Positions 55,357 to 64,000 of a stretch of 64,000 bases of DNA are shown here, piece by piece. Where the stretch lies: assembly GCF_000430645.1 (NCBI RefSeq), contig NZ_AUMK01000017.1, positions 1 to 64,000 on the forward strand, read 5' to 3'. The stretch comes from Aquimarina latercula DSM 2041. GTDB taxonomy: Bacteria > Bacteroidota > Bacteroidia > Flavobacteriales > Flavobacteriaceae. Position 1 is the stretch's first letter, and every line of letters begins with the position of its first letter. The notes beneath the pieces were generated by a model, which saw only the letters and a program-made list of their open reading frames with translations, was not told the origin of the DNA and made no database searches. The translations under genes were made by a program, and so were the position numbers.

Positions 55357-58300
55357 TTAAAAATTAACATTTAGGTGAAAGTAAAATTGTTGAGAACTAG
55401 GAAACGGTGTTACCTCTATACCACTGGATAAACCTGCTCCTCCATTTACAGATACCTCTGGATCATAACTACTATAATCTGTAATAGTAAATATGTTCCT
55501 TCCTGATACTCCTAATTTTACACCCTCTACTACTTCTCCAAAAAGTCCTTCTACAATATTGGTAGGAAATCTATAATAAATCGCTGCCTCTCTTAATCTC
55601 ACATATCCTGCATCTTCTATAAAACGTTCGGCATTGGCTGCCGTTCCAAGTCGAGCTTGTCCTTCTGGAGTTTCCAAATCTGGAGAAGTTTGTCCTAGAT
55701 CAGTAAGAAACCTGGATAAGTTTAGGTTTTCTCCTCCTTGCTTCCATTGTAATAAAAAGGAAATATCCAATTGTTTGAATAAAGTGAATTGATTGTTAAA
55801 AGCCATTTGAAAATCAGGCTCTACATTTCCTACTTGCTGCAAACTTCCTTCTATCGGTCCATCTCCATCAGGATCTATATTTCCTACAATCTGTGTAACT
55901 GGTTGTCCTTCTTCTATAAAAAACGTACCTAAACCTGTTCCAAATCCAGCTCCTGGTTGCGCGAATGCAGGCACATCTAAACGAGTCACTTCGGATCTGT
56001 TAAAATAAAACTGAATTCCAGTATTCCAATAGAAATTATTACCTCTCCAAACATCTCCTCGTACTGCCAATTCAAGTCCTTGATTCACTAAGTCGGCAAG
56101 ATTAGTGGTTTCTGTAGTGAAGCCAGAGGAGGCTGGTACATTTCTAGATAATATCAAATCACTAACTTTTCTATTATAATATGATGCTTCTAAAGAGACT
56201 CTACTATCTAATATTCCAAGATCCATACCTACTTCAAATTCTGCCGAAGTTTCTGGTTCAATATCCGTATCTCCTCTTGTTCCTACACTAAGACCACCAT
56301 TGCCTCCAATATTACTTGGGTTCAATCTTGTGTATATAGAACCAAAAGCTGCAGATGAGCCCGTTTCTCCATAAGCACTTCTTACTTTTAATTGATTGAT
56401 ACCTTCAACATTCCAAAATTCGAAATTTGCTATATTAATAGCAAGAGAAGCTTTAGGAAAACCATATAACTTGTTTTGATCTCCATTTAATGTGGATTTA
56501 TCTAAACGATACCCCAAAGTAGCAATTATTTGATCTTTATAGTTACCTTCTATCTGAGCAAAATATCCAAAATCCTTTTGGTTTGATCTAGTCTGGTCAA
56601 TCACCTGATTTACCGATTGATCTACACTTGTTTGCCCTCCAAATAAATTAGAACCTCTACTATTCACTAAGTTAGCTTGTTGTTCTAAATAACTAACTCC
56701 TCCTTGTGTAGTAAGACCCAAATCACCATTGAGTGCAGTATGATCCCATACGGCAAAAGTTAACAAATTAAATTGAGTAAAATTGTTTCTTCCCTCAGCG
56801 ACAAAACCTTCTTGATTACCTACTTGAGCTTGATGGGTCTCTGGTACATATACATATGTTTCATTTGCCAGATAGTCGATACCTCCATTTACTACAAACC
56901 TTACCTTATCTTTCTCTTTGTTCAATAGTTTAGTAGTAAATTTTACACCTTGTATAAATCTATTATTAGAATCTTCGTTCTTAGCTTGATCTCTTACAAA
57001 TATTGGATTCCCAGGATAGTTTGGGTTATTAGGATAGTTCCCATCAGCATCTGGAAATAAATTATTCCAAGGTCTTGTAAATGCTAATGTATACCCAAAA
57101 CTTAATCCTCCTTCATTTTCATTTCCTGTAAAACTTCTACTAGAATTACTTCTTACATAGTTAGAGGATAAAGAAACATCGAAAATGTCCGAGATTTTAT
57201 GATCTATATTACTTCGAATAGAAAATCTATCAAAACCTGTCTTTTGGATAATCCCTTCTTCATCACGGTAAGAACCACCTATATAAAATCTAGTTTTATC
57301 ATTCCCTCCACTGGCACTTAATTTTGTTTCAGAAATAAAACCTACATTTCCATAAATTTCATCTTCATAATCAATTAATCCACCGTTCTGAATAGCATTA
57401 TTAAAAGCAGCAACTTCTGCTTCAGCCGCAGCTCTTGACCTTGCTTCAGCCTCTGGATCATCAGGATTAGGTGTAAAAAATGCATCAAATACACTTGTAG
57501 CTGTCCAAGGGCGCAATCCTAATCTGTTTTGTATAACATTGATCCCTGTATCCTGACTAAATCTAATTTTAGTTTTTCCGCCTTTTCCTTTTTTAGTAGT
57601 AATAATTACTACCCCAGCATTTGCTCTCGTTCCATAAATTGCTGCAGCAGAAGCCCCTTTTAATATTTCAATATTTTCTATATCATTAGGATCTATATCT
57701 GCCAGTCGGTTTCCAGCATTTTCCTCATTACCTCGATTCGCTCCAGATGCAAAACGAAGCCCTGAAGGTATCTCTACATTATTAATATATACTCCATCTA
57801 CTATAAATAGAGGTTGATTATTTCCGTTAATCGATGATATACCTCTTAACCTTAATGCAGTACCACCACCTGGTGCTCCAGAGGAGGCAGTAATATTAAC
57901 ACCTGTTACTTTACCATATAATGCACCGTCTACAGTTGTTTGTCCTGTATTACCAACTAGTTCTTCAGAAGATACAGTAGAAACAGCATTAGCAAGATTA
58001 GCTCTTTTTATAGATGAACCTAATCCAGTAACCACAACTTCTTCTAACGACTCAGTAGATTCGCTAATTTGAATTGTGATATTACCAGCTTGAGAAACAT
58101 CTACCATTTTAGTCGAAAAACCAAGAGCAAATACTCTTAATCGTGCCGGTAATGAACCTACGGTAATTGAAAAATTACCATCAATATCACTAGCAGTACC
58201 GTTATTCGTACCATTCTCTACGATATTTACGAATGGTGCTCCTTCACCGGTACTTTCAATAACTACTTTTCCGGTAATAGTTTCCTGAGCAAAAAGCATG

Positions 58301-58359
58301 ACAGGAAAGAAAAACAAGAATAGCAAAAGCCCCTTGCTAGTTTGTGTTTGTTTTTTCAT
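55357..58359 (-). CDS. SusC/RagA-family TonB-dependent outer-membrane transporter
   Basis: Outer-membrane importer that works with SusD. The 1000 residues show a signal peptide (about 1-24, ending LFAQ), a CarboxypepD_reg domain (about 27-105, TGKVVIESTGEGAPFVNIV), a plug (about 115-255, with the SusC signatures TVDGALYGKVTGV, LRLRGISSI and QPLFIVDGVYINN and ANAGVVIITTKKG), and a 22-strand barrel (about 270-1000) ending in FYFHLNVNF. The SusD gene follows. No anti-sigma factor, HTCS or glycosidase gene is directly adjacent; a GH13 amylase gene lies about 4 kb away. Confidence 0.95.
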   Translation of the reverse strand: MKKQTQTSKGLLLFLFFFPVMLFAQETITGKVVIESTGEGAPFVNIVENGTNNGTASDIDGNFSITVGSLPARLRVFALGFSTKMVDVSQAGNITIQISESTESLEEVVVTGLGSSIKRANLANAVSTVSSEELVGNTGQTTVDGALYGKVTGVNITASSGAPGGGTALRLRGISSINGNNQPLFIVDGVYINNVEIPSGLRFASGANRGNEENAGNRLADIDPNDIENIEILKGASAAAIYGTRANAGVVIITTKKGKGGKTKIRFSQDTGINVIQNRLGLRPWTATSVFDAFFTPNPDDPEAEARSRAAAEAEVAAFNNAIQNGGLIDYEDEIYGNVGFISETKLSASGGNDKTRFYIGGSYRDEEGIIQKTGFDRFSIRSNIDHKISDIFDVSLSSNYVRSNSSRSFTGNENEGGLSFGYTLAFTRPWNNLFPDADGNYPNNPNYPGNPIFVRDQAKNEDSNNRFIQGVKFTTKLLNKEKDKVRFVVNGGIDYLANETYVYVPETHQAQVGNQEGFVAEGRNNFTQFNLLTFAVWDHTALNGDLGLTTQGGVSYLEQQANLVNSRGSNLFGGQTSVDQSVNQVIDQTRSNQKDFGYFAQIEGNYKDQIIATLGYRLDKSTLNGDQNKLYGFPKASLAINIANFEFWNVEGINQLKVRSAYGETGSSAAFGSIYTRLNPSNIGGNGGLSVGTRGDTDIEPETSAEFEVGMDLGILDSRVSLEASYYNRKVSDLILSRNVPASSGFTTETTNLADLVNQGLELAVRGDVWRGNNFYWNTGIQFYFNRSEVTRLDVPAFAQPGAGFGTGLGTFFIEEGQPVTQIVGNIDPDGDGPIEGSLQQVGNVEPDFQMAFNNQFTLFKQLDISFLLQWKQGGENLNLSRFLTDLGQTSPDLETPEGQARLGTAANAERFIEDAGYVRLREAAIYYRFPTNIVEGLFGEVVEGVKLGVSGRNIFTITDYSSYDPEVSVNGGAGLSSGIEVTPFPSSQQFYFHLNVNF

Positions 58360-58579
58360 AATGATTTGTTTATAAGTTTGGTTAAATCTATTAAAACATT
58401 CTTATAAAAAAAAGTTAAAACTAACATATGTTAGTTCAGAAAACAATGATTATCAATAAGTTATAAGCTTAAACCGTAAATATTATACAGTAAACACGTA
58501 GTCCTTTTTTTAGATAAACTATTAATAATTATACTATTCATTTTCAGAGAAACTCAATTACAATTAATATTAAACTTCT

Positions 58580-58587
58580 TATTTTTG
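58580..58587 (+). promoter_or_regulatory. -7 element of aspS (TATTTTTG)
   Basis: TATTTTTG is a perfect TAnnTTTG match, 18 bases before the ATG at 58606. No clear TTG at -33 is visible. Confidence 0.55.
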
Positions 58588-58605
58588 CAGCCTTAACAAA
58601 CAACT

Positions 58606-60354
58606 ATGTATAGAAGTCATTCTTGTGGTGAATTACGCACCTCCGATATCAATAAAGAAGTAACCTTATCTGGATGGGTCCAAAAAGTAAGAGACAAAGG
58701 ATTTATGATATGGGTAGACCTAAGAGATCGTTATGGAATAACGCAACTAATCTTTGATGAAGAACGCACATCTTCGGATGTTATGGAGCATGCAAAAACT
58801 CTTGGGAGAGAATTTGTAATACAAGTCAAAGGAACTATAATAGAACGAGAATCTAAAAATCCAAATATCCCTACTGGTGATATCGAGATTTTAGTGCAAG
58901 AATTGCAAATTTTAAATGAAGCATTAGTTCCACCTTTTACCATTGAAGATGAAACTGATGGAGGTGAAGATATCAGAATGAAGTATAGATATCTTGATAT
59001 AAGAAGAAACCCTGTAAAAAATAGCCTGATGTTTCGTCATCAAGTTGCTATGAAAGTTCGTAACTATTTATCAGAAGATGGTTTTATAGAGGTAGAAACG
59101 CCTTATTTGATAAAATCAACCCCAGAAGGAGCTAGAGATTTTGTTGTTCCATCTCGTATGAATGAAGGTCAATTTTATGCTTTACCTCAATCTCCGCAGA
59201 CTTTTAAGCAACTATTGATGGTTGGGGGAATGGATAAATATTTTCAGATTGTAAAATGTTTTAGAGATGAAGATTTAAGAGCTGATAGACAACCAGAGTT
59301 TACTCAGATTGACTGCGAAATGGCATTTGTTGAACAAGAGGATATTCTTACTATTTTTGAAGGACTTACTCGTCATTTAATTAAAGACATTAAAGGTCAG
59401 GACATTACTGATTTTCCAAGAATGACTTATGACGAAGCCATGAGAACGTATGGTAATGATAAGCCAGATATCCGTTTTGGAATGAAATTCGGAGAACTAA
59501 ATAAAGTAGCTCAACATAAAGAATTCAAAGTTTTTAATGATGCCGAATTAGTAGTTGCAATTGCTGTACCCGGAGGAGCTTCTTATACTAGAAAAGAAAT
59601 TGACAAACTAATAGATTGGGTAAAACGTCCACAAGTAGGAGCACTAGGAATGGTGTATGTAAAATGTAATGAAAATGGAAGTTACAAATCATCCGTGGAT
59701 AAATTTTATGACCAATCTGATTTATCCAAGTGGGCAGAAACTACTGGTGCAAAACCTGGAGATCTTATTTGTGTACTATCAGGGCAAGCAACTAAAGTAC
59801 GAGGACAGTTAAGTGCATTAAGAATGGAACTGGCAGAAAGATTAGGATTAAGAAATCCTGAGGAATTTGCTCCATTATGGGTAGTTGATTTCCCTCTTTT
59901 AGAATGGGATGAAGATACAGAACGATATCATGCAATGCATCACCCCTTTACATCTCCAAAACCAGAAGACATACCTCTTTTAGATACTAAACCAGGTGAT
60001 GTTAGAGCAAATGCTTATGATCTGGTATTAAATGGTAACGAAATTGGTGGTGGATCTATCCGTATTCATGATAAAGAAACGCAAGCATTAATGTTTGACC
60101 ATCTAGGTTTTACTCCCGAAGAAGCAAAAGAACAATTTGGTTTCTTAATGGATGCCTTTCAATATGGAGCTCCTCCACACGGAGGAATAGCTTTTGGATT
60201 TGATAGATTGGTAGCGATACTTGGAGGTCAGGAAACCATTAGAGATTTTATTGCTTTCCCTAAAAATAATAGTGGTCGAGACGTAATGATAGACGCTCCT
60301 GCTAATATTGATCAAGAACAACTCAAGGAATTAAACATAAAACTAGATTTATAA
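58606..60354 (+). CDS. aspS: Aspartyl-tRNA synthetase
   Basis: Class IIb aminoacyl-tRNA synthetase charging tRNA-Asp. The 582 residues have an N-terminal OB-fold anticodon-binding domain (about 1-105), motif 1/2 regions ([14 protein letters not shown] and [19 protein letters not shown]), the bacterial GAD insertion domain (about 290-405) and motif 3 [13 protein letters not shown] near residue 530. The insertion marks it as the bacterial long type. Its terminator follows directly. Confidence 0.98.
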   Translation: MYRSHSCGELRTSDINKEVTLSGWVQKVRDKGFMIWVDLRDRYGITQLIFDEERTSSDVMEHAKTLGREFVIQVKGTIIERESKNPNIPTGDIEILVQELQILNEALVPPFTIEDETDGGEDIRMKYRYLDIRRNPVKNSLMFRHQVAMKVRNYLSEDGFIEVETPYLIKSTPEGARDFVVPSRMNEGQFYALPQSPQTFKQLLMVGGMDKYFQIVKCFRDEDLRADRQPEFTQIDCEMAFVEQEDILTIFEGLTRHLIKDIKGQDITDFPRMTYDEAMRTYGNDKPDIRFGMKFGELNKVAQHKEFKVFNDAELVVAIAVPGGASYTRKEIDKLIDWVKRPQVGALGMVYVKCNENGSYKSSVDKFYDQSDLSKWAETTGAKPGDLICVLSGQATKVRGQLSALRMELAERLGLRNPEEFAPLWVVDFPLLEWDEDTERYHAMHHPFTSPKPEDIPLLDTKPGDVRANAYDLVLNGNEIGGGSIRIHDKETQALMFDHLGFTPEEAKEQFGFLMDAFQYGAPPHGGIAFGFDRLVAILGGQETIRDFIAFPKNNSGRDVMIDAPANIDQEQLKELNIKLDL

Positions 60355-60362
60355 AATAAAAC

Positions 60363-60386
60363 ATCCCGCCGAAAGCGGGATTTTTT
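60363..60386 (+). terminator. Terminator after aspS
   Basis: ATCCCGC (60363-60369) pairs with GCGGGAT (60375-60381) around CGAAA, followed by a T-run to 60386. Confidence 0.92.
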
Positions 60387-60419
60387 ATTACCTTTAATCT
60401 AAACCTTGAATATCCATAG

Positions 60420-62204
60420 ATGCCAGCTAAAAAAAAGACGCTACTACATAGGTTTTTGATTTGGCGATATCGTCATATCTCCAATAAAAACTTTGTTCTT
60501 ATTTTAAGTGTTTTTGTTGGTTTTTGTGCTGGTCTCATTTCTCTTTTACTTAAGAACATTACACACCTAATACAGGTAGTTTTGGAAAGTGATATTATCT
60601 CATGGCAAACATCTTTTTATTTTATTATTCCAATGATTGGGCTCCTGATCGTTTACATTATTACAAAATTTATAGTCAAAAAGAGTGTAAAATCTGCTAT
60701 TCCAATGATTTTATATTCTCTTTCTAAAAAAGATGGAAAAATAAAACCATTAAGTGGTTACTTACCACTCCTTCTATCTCCTATTACTGTAGGTTTTGGA
60801 GGTTCTGTAGGATTACTTGGCCCAGCTGTGGGCTCGGGTTCTACATTAAGTTCAAATCTTAGCTCATTATTTAAGTTAGACACCAAAACGCGTTTTTTAT
60901 TAATTGGATGTGCTGCTGCAGGAGCGATTTCCGCTGTTTTTAAATCTCCTCTTGCCGGTTTAGTATTTGCCGTAGAAGTATTTAGTCTTGACCTTACCTT
61001 AACTTCATTATTACCATTATTATTTGCTTCCGTTTCATCGATTATCACTTCTTATTTCTTTTTAGGAGATGAAGTATTGTTCAGTTTTGATGTTCTAGAA
61101 AAATTTGATATTTACGATACTCCTTTTTACATTATTCTCGGAATTGGAACAGCAGTTGCTTCTATTTATTTTACTAAAATGTACTTCGGAATTCTTCATT
61201 TTTTCGATCGTTTTCCTAAAAAAATTCATCGTTTACTTATTGGTGGTTTTGCTATTGGTATCATGCTATATTTTATTCCACCACTTTATGGTGAAGGATT
61301 AAGTTTTATTAATGATCTTTTAAATGGAAATCACCTTGCAGCTATTGGAAATACTCCTTTTGATACCATGACAGACAACATCTGGATGATCATTGCTTTG
61401 CTTACAGGTATAACAATTTTTAAAGCAATTGCGATGACGGCAACATTTGGTGCTGGTGGTTCTGGAGGGATTATAATCCCCACTATGGTAATGGGAAGCG
61501 CATTAGGCAATGTAGTCTCCAAAATAATCAATAATCTCGGTATTGGTATTCAAGTATCCGAAGCCAATTTTACTTTATTAGGAATGGCTGGCCTTATAGC
61601 CGGTGTATTACACGCTCCTCTTACTTCTATTTTTCTTATAGCTGAAATTACTTCTAGTTATGAATTATTTGTACCATTGATGATTACAACAGCTATATCA
61701 TTCATTATTTCAAAAAATAGTATCGAGCATAATATTTATACAAGAGAGCTTGCAGAACAAGGGTTATTACTTACACACGATAAAGATCAAACCGTTCTTA
61801 CGCTTATGAAATTAGATGATTGTATCGAAACTAACTTCATTCCTGTTAATCCTGAACATACTTTAAAACATCTACTCAGTGAAGCTGTTGCTAAATCCAA
61901 TAGAAATTTATTTCCTGTTGTTGATGAATCTAATACTTTATTAGGGATTGTAAAATTAGATAATATCAGGGATATTATGTTTGATATTTCTCTGTACCAT
62001 AAAACTACCGTTGCTATGTTGATGACCCAACTAGAAACTATGATTGTTTATGAAGAGGACGATGCAAAAACTGCAATGCGGAAATTTCAAGACACTGGGG
62101 CTTGGAATCTTCCTGTAGTTAAAAACGGAAGGTATTATGGCTTTATTTCCAAATCAAAATTATTAACCGCTTATCGAAGAAAACTTATTAATTTCACTAG
62201 ATAA
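60420..62204 (+). CDS. CLC-family chloride channel/transporter with CBS domains, gating Glu replaced
   Basis: Inner-membrane anion protein. The 594 residues show a CLC core (about 25-445) and two CBS domains at the C terminus (about 465-590). CLC motifs: KSAIP (about 91-95, the GSGIP equivalent with its Ser), GFGGSVGLLGPAVG (126-138) where GREGP/GLEAP is expected, and GGSGGIIIP (the GxFxP equivalent). The residue matching the external gating glutamate (EcClC Glu148) is Leu133. The internal proton glutamate region reads AVEVFSLDL, so Glu203 also seems absent. This suggests channel-like or altered coupling. The transported anion is not proven. Confidence 0.9.
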   Translation: MPAKKKTLLHRFLIWRYRHISNKNFVLILSVFVGFCAGLISLLLKNITHLIQVVLESDIISWQTSFYFIIPMIGLLIVYIITKFIVKKSVKSAIPMILYSLSKKDGKIKPLSGYLPLLLSPITVGFGGSVGLLGPAVGSGSTLSSNLSSLFKLDTKTRFLLIGCAAAGAISAVFKSPLAGLVFAVEVFSLDLTLTSLLPLLFASVSSIITSYFFLGDEVLFSFDVLEKFDIYDTPFYIILGIGTAVASIYFTKMYFGILHFFDRFPKKIHRLLIGGFAIGIMLYFIPPLYGEGLSFINDLLNGNHLAAIGNTPFDTMTDNIWMIIALLTGITIFKAIAMTATFGAGGSGGIIIPTMVMGSALGNVVSKIINNLGIGIQVSEANFTLLGMAGLIAGVLHAPLTSIFLIAEITSSYELFVPLMITTAISFIISKNSIEHNIYTRELAEQGLLLTHDKDQTVLTLMKLDDCIETNFIPVNPEHTLKHLLSEAVAKSNRNLFPVVDESNTLLGIVKLDNIRDIMFDISLYHKTTVAMLMTQLETMIVYEEDDAKTAMRKFQDTGAWNLPVVKNGRYYGFISKSKLLTAYRRKLINFTR

Positions 62205-62235
62205 ATACCTTTTCAAAGAATTTAGATAATAAAAT

Positions 62236-62268
62236 AAATCCCACTAAGATAAATTCTTAGTGGGATTT
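62236..62268. terminator. Bidirectional terminator between the CLC and amylase genes
   Basis: A 14-bp stem (AAATCCCACTAAGA / TCTTAGTGGGATTT) with a 5-base loop TAAAT lies between two convergent genes, 31 bases past the CLC stop. The flanks are A- and T-rich. Confidence 0.85.
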
Positions 62269-62289
62269 AAACATCAAAAAAAAGAGATG

Positions 62290-64000
62290 TTATTTTTTGA
62301 TTAATTGGACAATTTCATTCCGTCCATCCAAAATTATTTTTATCAAATACATTCCTTGAACCAGATTAGGTGTTTCTATACTAATAATATTCTCTTGAAC
62401 CTCTACTCCATCATTACTCATTACCTTTTTTCCTAGAATATTATATATTTCTACTTGCACATCTTTTAATCTTACATTAGTCATTTGAAAAGAAATTTTT
62501 ACAGAGTTTGTAAAAGGATTTGGCCAAACTTTTGCAAAAGCTAGATTTGGTAAATCAATCGTATCTACTCCTAAAGTTTGAGAAATAGGCTCGCTAATTA
62601 ATACCAATCCAAAACTTGTTCCAAAACTAACGGTACCATTGGTAACTGTTCCTAACGATCCAGAAAAGTAATCTTGTAATTCTGTTCCGTCTTCCCACAT
62701 CCCAAATACATCCAAAACTCCAGTAAAGTCATTATCATTACCCGTGTAGACAAGAGCTTTATCCTGAAAGCCATTTTTATCATATTCTCTCTTAAAAGTA
62801 TAAGGAGTGTCTTGTAGTTTTGTATGTTTTCCTGCTCCTACAGAAATATGTTCTCTTCTAAACTTACCAATTTTCTGATAATGTGTTAATGTTAGCGAAG
62901 CAACAGAATTCGGATTAGTAAGTTCATCAAAATTCATATTAGAGCGTAATGTAGCATCTCCTGTAGCACCACCACCTGGAGTAAGTGTTCTAGCAGTTTC
63001 ATCTCCATAATATATCTGTGCTGGCCCTGGTGTTAATAATAATTTGGTACCAGCTTCAAAAGTCTTTTGTCTATTCCTATCAAACACTTCTTCAGTATCA
63101 TGATTGGTTAAAAAATTCATTGCACTTTTTCCTTCTCCTAATTGATTTTGTAATAGATTATCATATCTACTAAAAATACTTTCCAAACCTTCATCCGCAT
63201 TAAACCTAAACTCGAAATTGATTAAGTTTGCAAACCCATTGTTATAATAATCTACATTAAAACCATCTCCTGTAAAATTTCTTCCCATTGTGGGAGCATT
63301 ATAATTAAAGACTTCTCCAGTCATCCAAAAATCAAGATCGTCTAACTTTTTGCTAGGGTTGTTAGTTTTCCATTCTCTTAAAGCAATGATACCTTCTGCC
63401 TCCAACTCTTTCCATACAGCTTCTTCTACGTGTTTTACAGTATCTACTCTAAAACCATCTACTCCATATTTTCTAACATAATCTGTGAGCCATTTAATGA
63501 TATAACTTCTTGGAGATCTAGATTTACCTGTTCTATTAAAAAAATCATTCAGTTCATTTTCTTCTCGTTCTCTTCTCCCTTCTTGATTCCATTTCTCTAA
63601 TAACCAATTTGGCAAGCTTACATTATCATTAGAATCAGTTCTAATGTCTGGTAAGTTATCTACTAGCTCACAAGGTATTGTACCATTAGGACCTTGAAAA
63701 TTACAATCAGGATCTCTTCGCACCCACTCATCCGGCCATGATTGATTTTGATCTGTACTTGTGTCAGGGCCAACATGATTCAATACAACATCTAACAAAA
63801 CTCTAATTCCATGCTCGTGCGCAGTATCTACAAAAGTTCCAAAAAGAGCATTGGTTCCTAAGTTTGCATCTATATTGGTCCAGTCTTTTGCCCAATATCC
63901 ATGAAAACCGTATCCGGCTCCTGGAACAGATCCATAAATATTTTCAATTGGCGGTGTAATCCATAGAGCATTTACGCCAAGGTCATCAAAATATCCTTCT
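62290..64000 (-). CDS. T9SS-secreted GH13 alpha-amylase (5' end outside the window)
   Basis: Endo-acting alpha-glucan hydrolase. The frame stays open past the TTG at 63798 to the window edge, and the added residues (YFDDLGVNALWITP, YGFHGYWAKDW, VDTAHEHGIRVLLDVVLNHV) are clearly amylase, so the true start lies beyond 64000. Conserved regions: I DVVLNH, II GFRVDTVKH (nucleophile Asp), III GEVFNY (acid/base Glu) and IV FLTNHDTE (transition-state Asp). After the barrel comes a C-terminal beta domain and then a T9SS sorting domain of about 75 residues ending MYLIKIILDGRNEIVQLIKK. It may serve the SusCD pair about 4 kb upstream in genome order, but aspS and the CLC gene lie between. Confidence 0.95.
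   Translation of the reverse strand, partial: EGYFDDLGVNALWITPPIENIYGSVPGAGYGFHGYWAKDWTNIDANLGTNALFGTFVDTAHEHGIRVLLDVVLNHVGPDTSTDQNQSWPDEWVRRDPDCNFQGPNGTIPCELVDNLPDIRTDSNDNVSLPNWLLEKWNQEGRREREENELNDFFNRTGKSRSPRSYIIKWLTDYVRKYGVDGFRVDTVKHVEEAVWKELEAEGIIALREWKTNNPSKKLDDLDFWMTGEVFNYNAPTMGRNFTGDGFNVDYYNNGFANLINFEFRFNADEGLESIFSRYDNLLQNQLGEGKSAMNFLTNHDTEEVFDRNRQKTFEAGTKLLLTPGPAQIYYGDETARTLTPGGGATGDATLRSNMNFDELTNPNSVASLTLTHYQKIGKFRREHISVGAGKHTKLQDTPYTFKREYDKNGFQDKALVYTGNDNDFTGVLDVFGMWEDGTELQDYFSGSLGTVTNGTVSFGTSFGLVLISEPISQTLGVDTIDLPNLAFAKVWPNPFTNSVKISFQMTNVRLKDVQVEIYNILGKKVMSNDGVEVQENIISIETPNLVQGMYLIKIILDGRNEIVQLIKK

Noticed and set aside
63796..63798. TTG as the start codon of the alpha-amylase
   Set aside because: The frame remains open to the window edge and encodes conserved GH13 sequence upstream, so this is an internal leucine codon.
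1..64000. CRISPR arrays, insertion sequences, prophage or integrative elements
   Set aside because: I found no regularly spaced repeats, transposase, integrase or phage genes, and codon use looks even across the window by eye.

Overview
The window is chromosomal DNA from a member of the Bacteroidota, most probably a marine Flavobacteriaceae (Aquimarina-like is my guess, not tested). The support is low G+C content, Por-type (T9SS) C-terminal sorting domains on three secreted proteins, a SusC/SusD pair, flavobacterial promoter elements of the form TAnnTTTG, scarce Shine-Dalgarno sites, a mevalonate-type isoprenoid route and the purH/mreBCD-mrdA-rodA gene order. I see no rRNA, tRNA, CRISPR array, insertion sequence or prophage.

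Layout. 1-2510: end of a repeat-rich T9SS-secreted protein, then a MacB/FtsX-type ABC permease. 2650-9835: purH followed by the elongasome operon mreB-mreC-mreD-mrdA-rodA. 9869-15651: a membrane-anchored nuclease, then the most distinctive locus: a fusion of a C39-like domain, VKOR and thioredoxin (11127-12722), a 59-residue double-glycine-leader, cysteine-rich peptide gene (12901-13080), and a convergent gene for a TonB-plug protein that has no barrel. 15894-24900: OppC-like permease and Prc protease (minus strand), then surE, a small membrane protein, lpxB, an NlpC/P60 lipoprotein, an unknown protein and comEC. 24917-32315 (minus strand): serine hydrolase, unknown protein with an operator-like upstream region, OMP, thioredoxin, and a peptide-use pair (POT transporter and DPP-IV). 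32567-36059: HMG-CoA reductase, a two-gene ABC unit and a GYDIA-type GHMP kinase. 36540-39068: a T9SS-secreted GH9 cellulase. 39164-46612: sucB/sucA, a divergent OMP, two paralogous small lipoproteins flanking an opposite-strand gene, and a polyprenyl synthase. 47136-53884: a TetR-headed RND efflux operon. 53954-64000: SusD/SusC, aspS, a CLC protein without its gating glutamate, and a T9SS-secreted GH13 alpha-amylase cut by the window edge.

How the genes work together. Core functions (purine synthesis, cell elongation, TCA cycle, lipid A, isoprenoids, translation) alternate with secreted glycan and peptide degraders and their uptake systems, as expected of a polymer-degrading marine bacterium. 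The best candidate for an undescribed system is the peptide and its neighbouring VKOR/thioredoxin fusion. I infer a secreted four-cysteine peptide whose disulfides are installed by that fusion, whose N-terminal C39-like domain has no cysteine and so may bind the leader rather than cut it. The peptide gene follows a terminator-like hairpin with almost no room for a promoter of its own, which suggests expression by read-through or attenuation.
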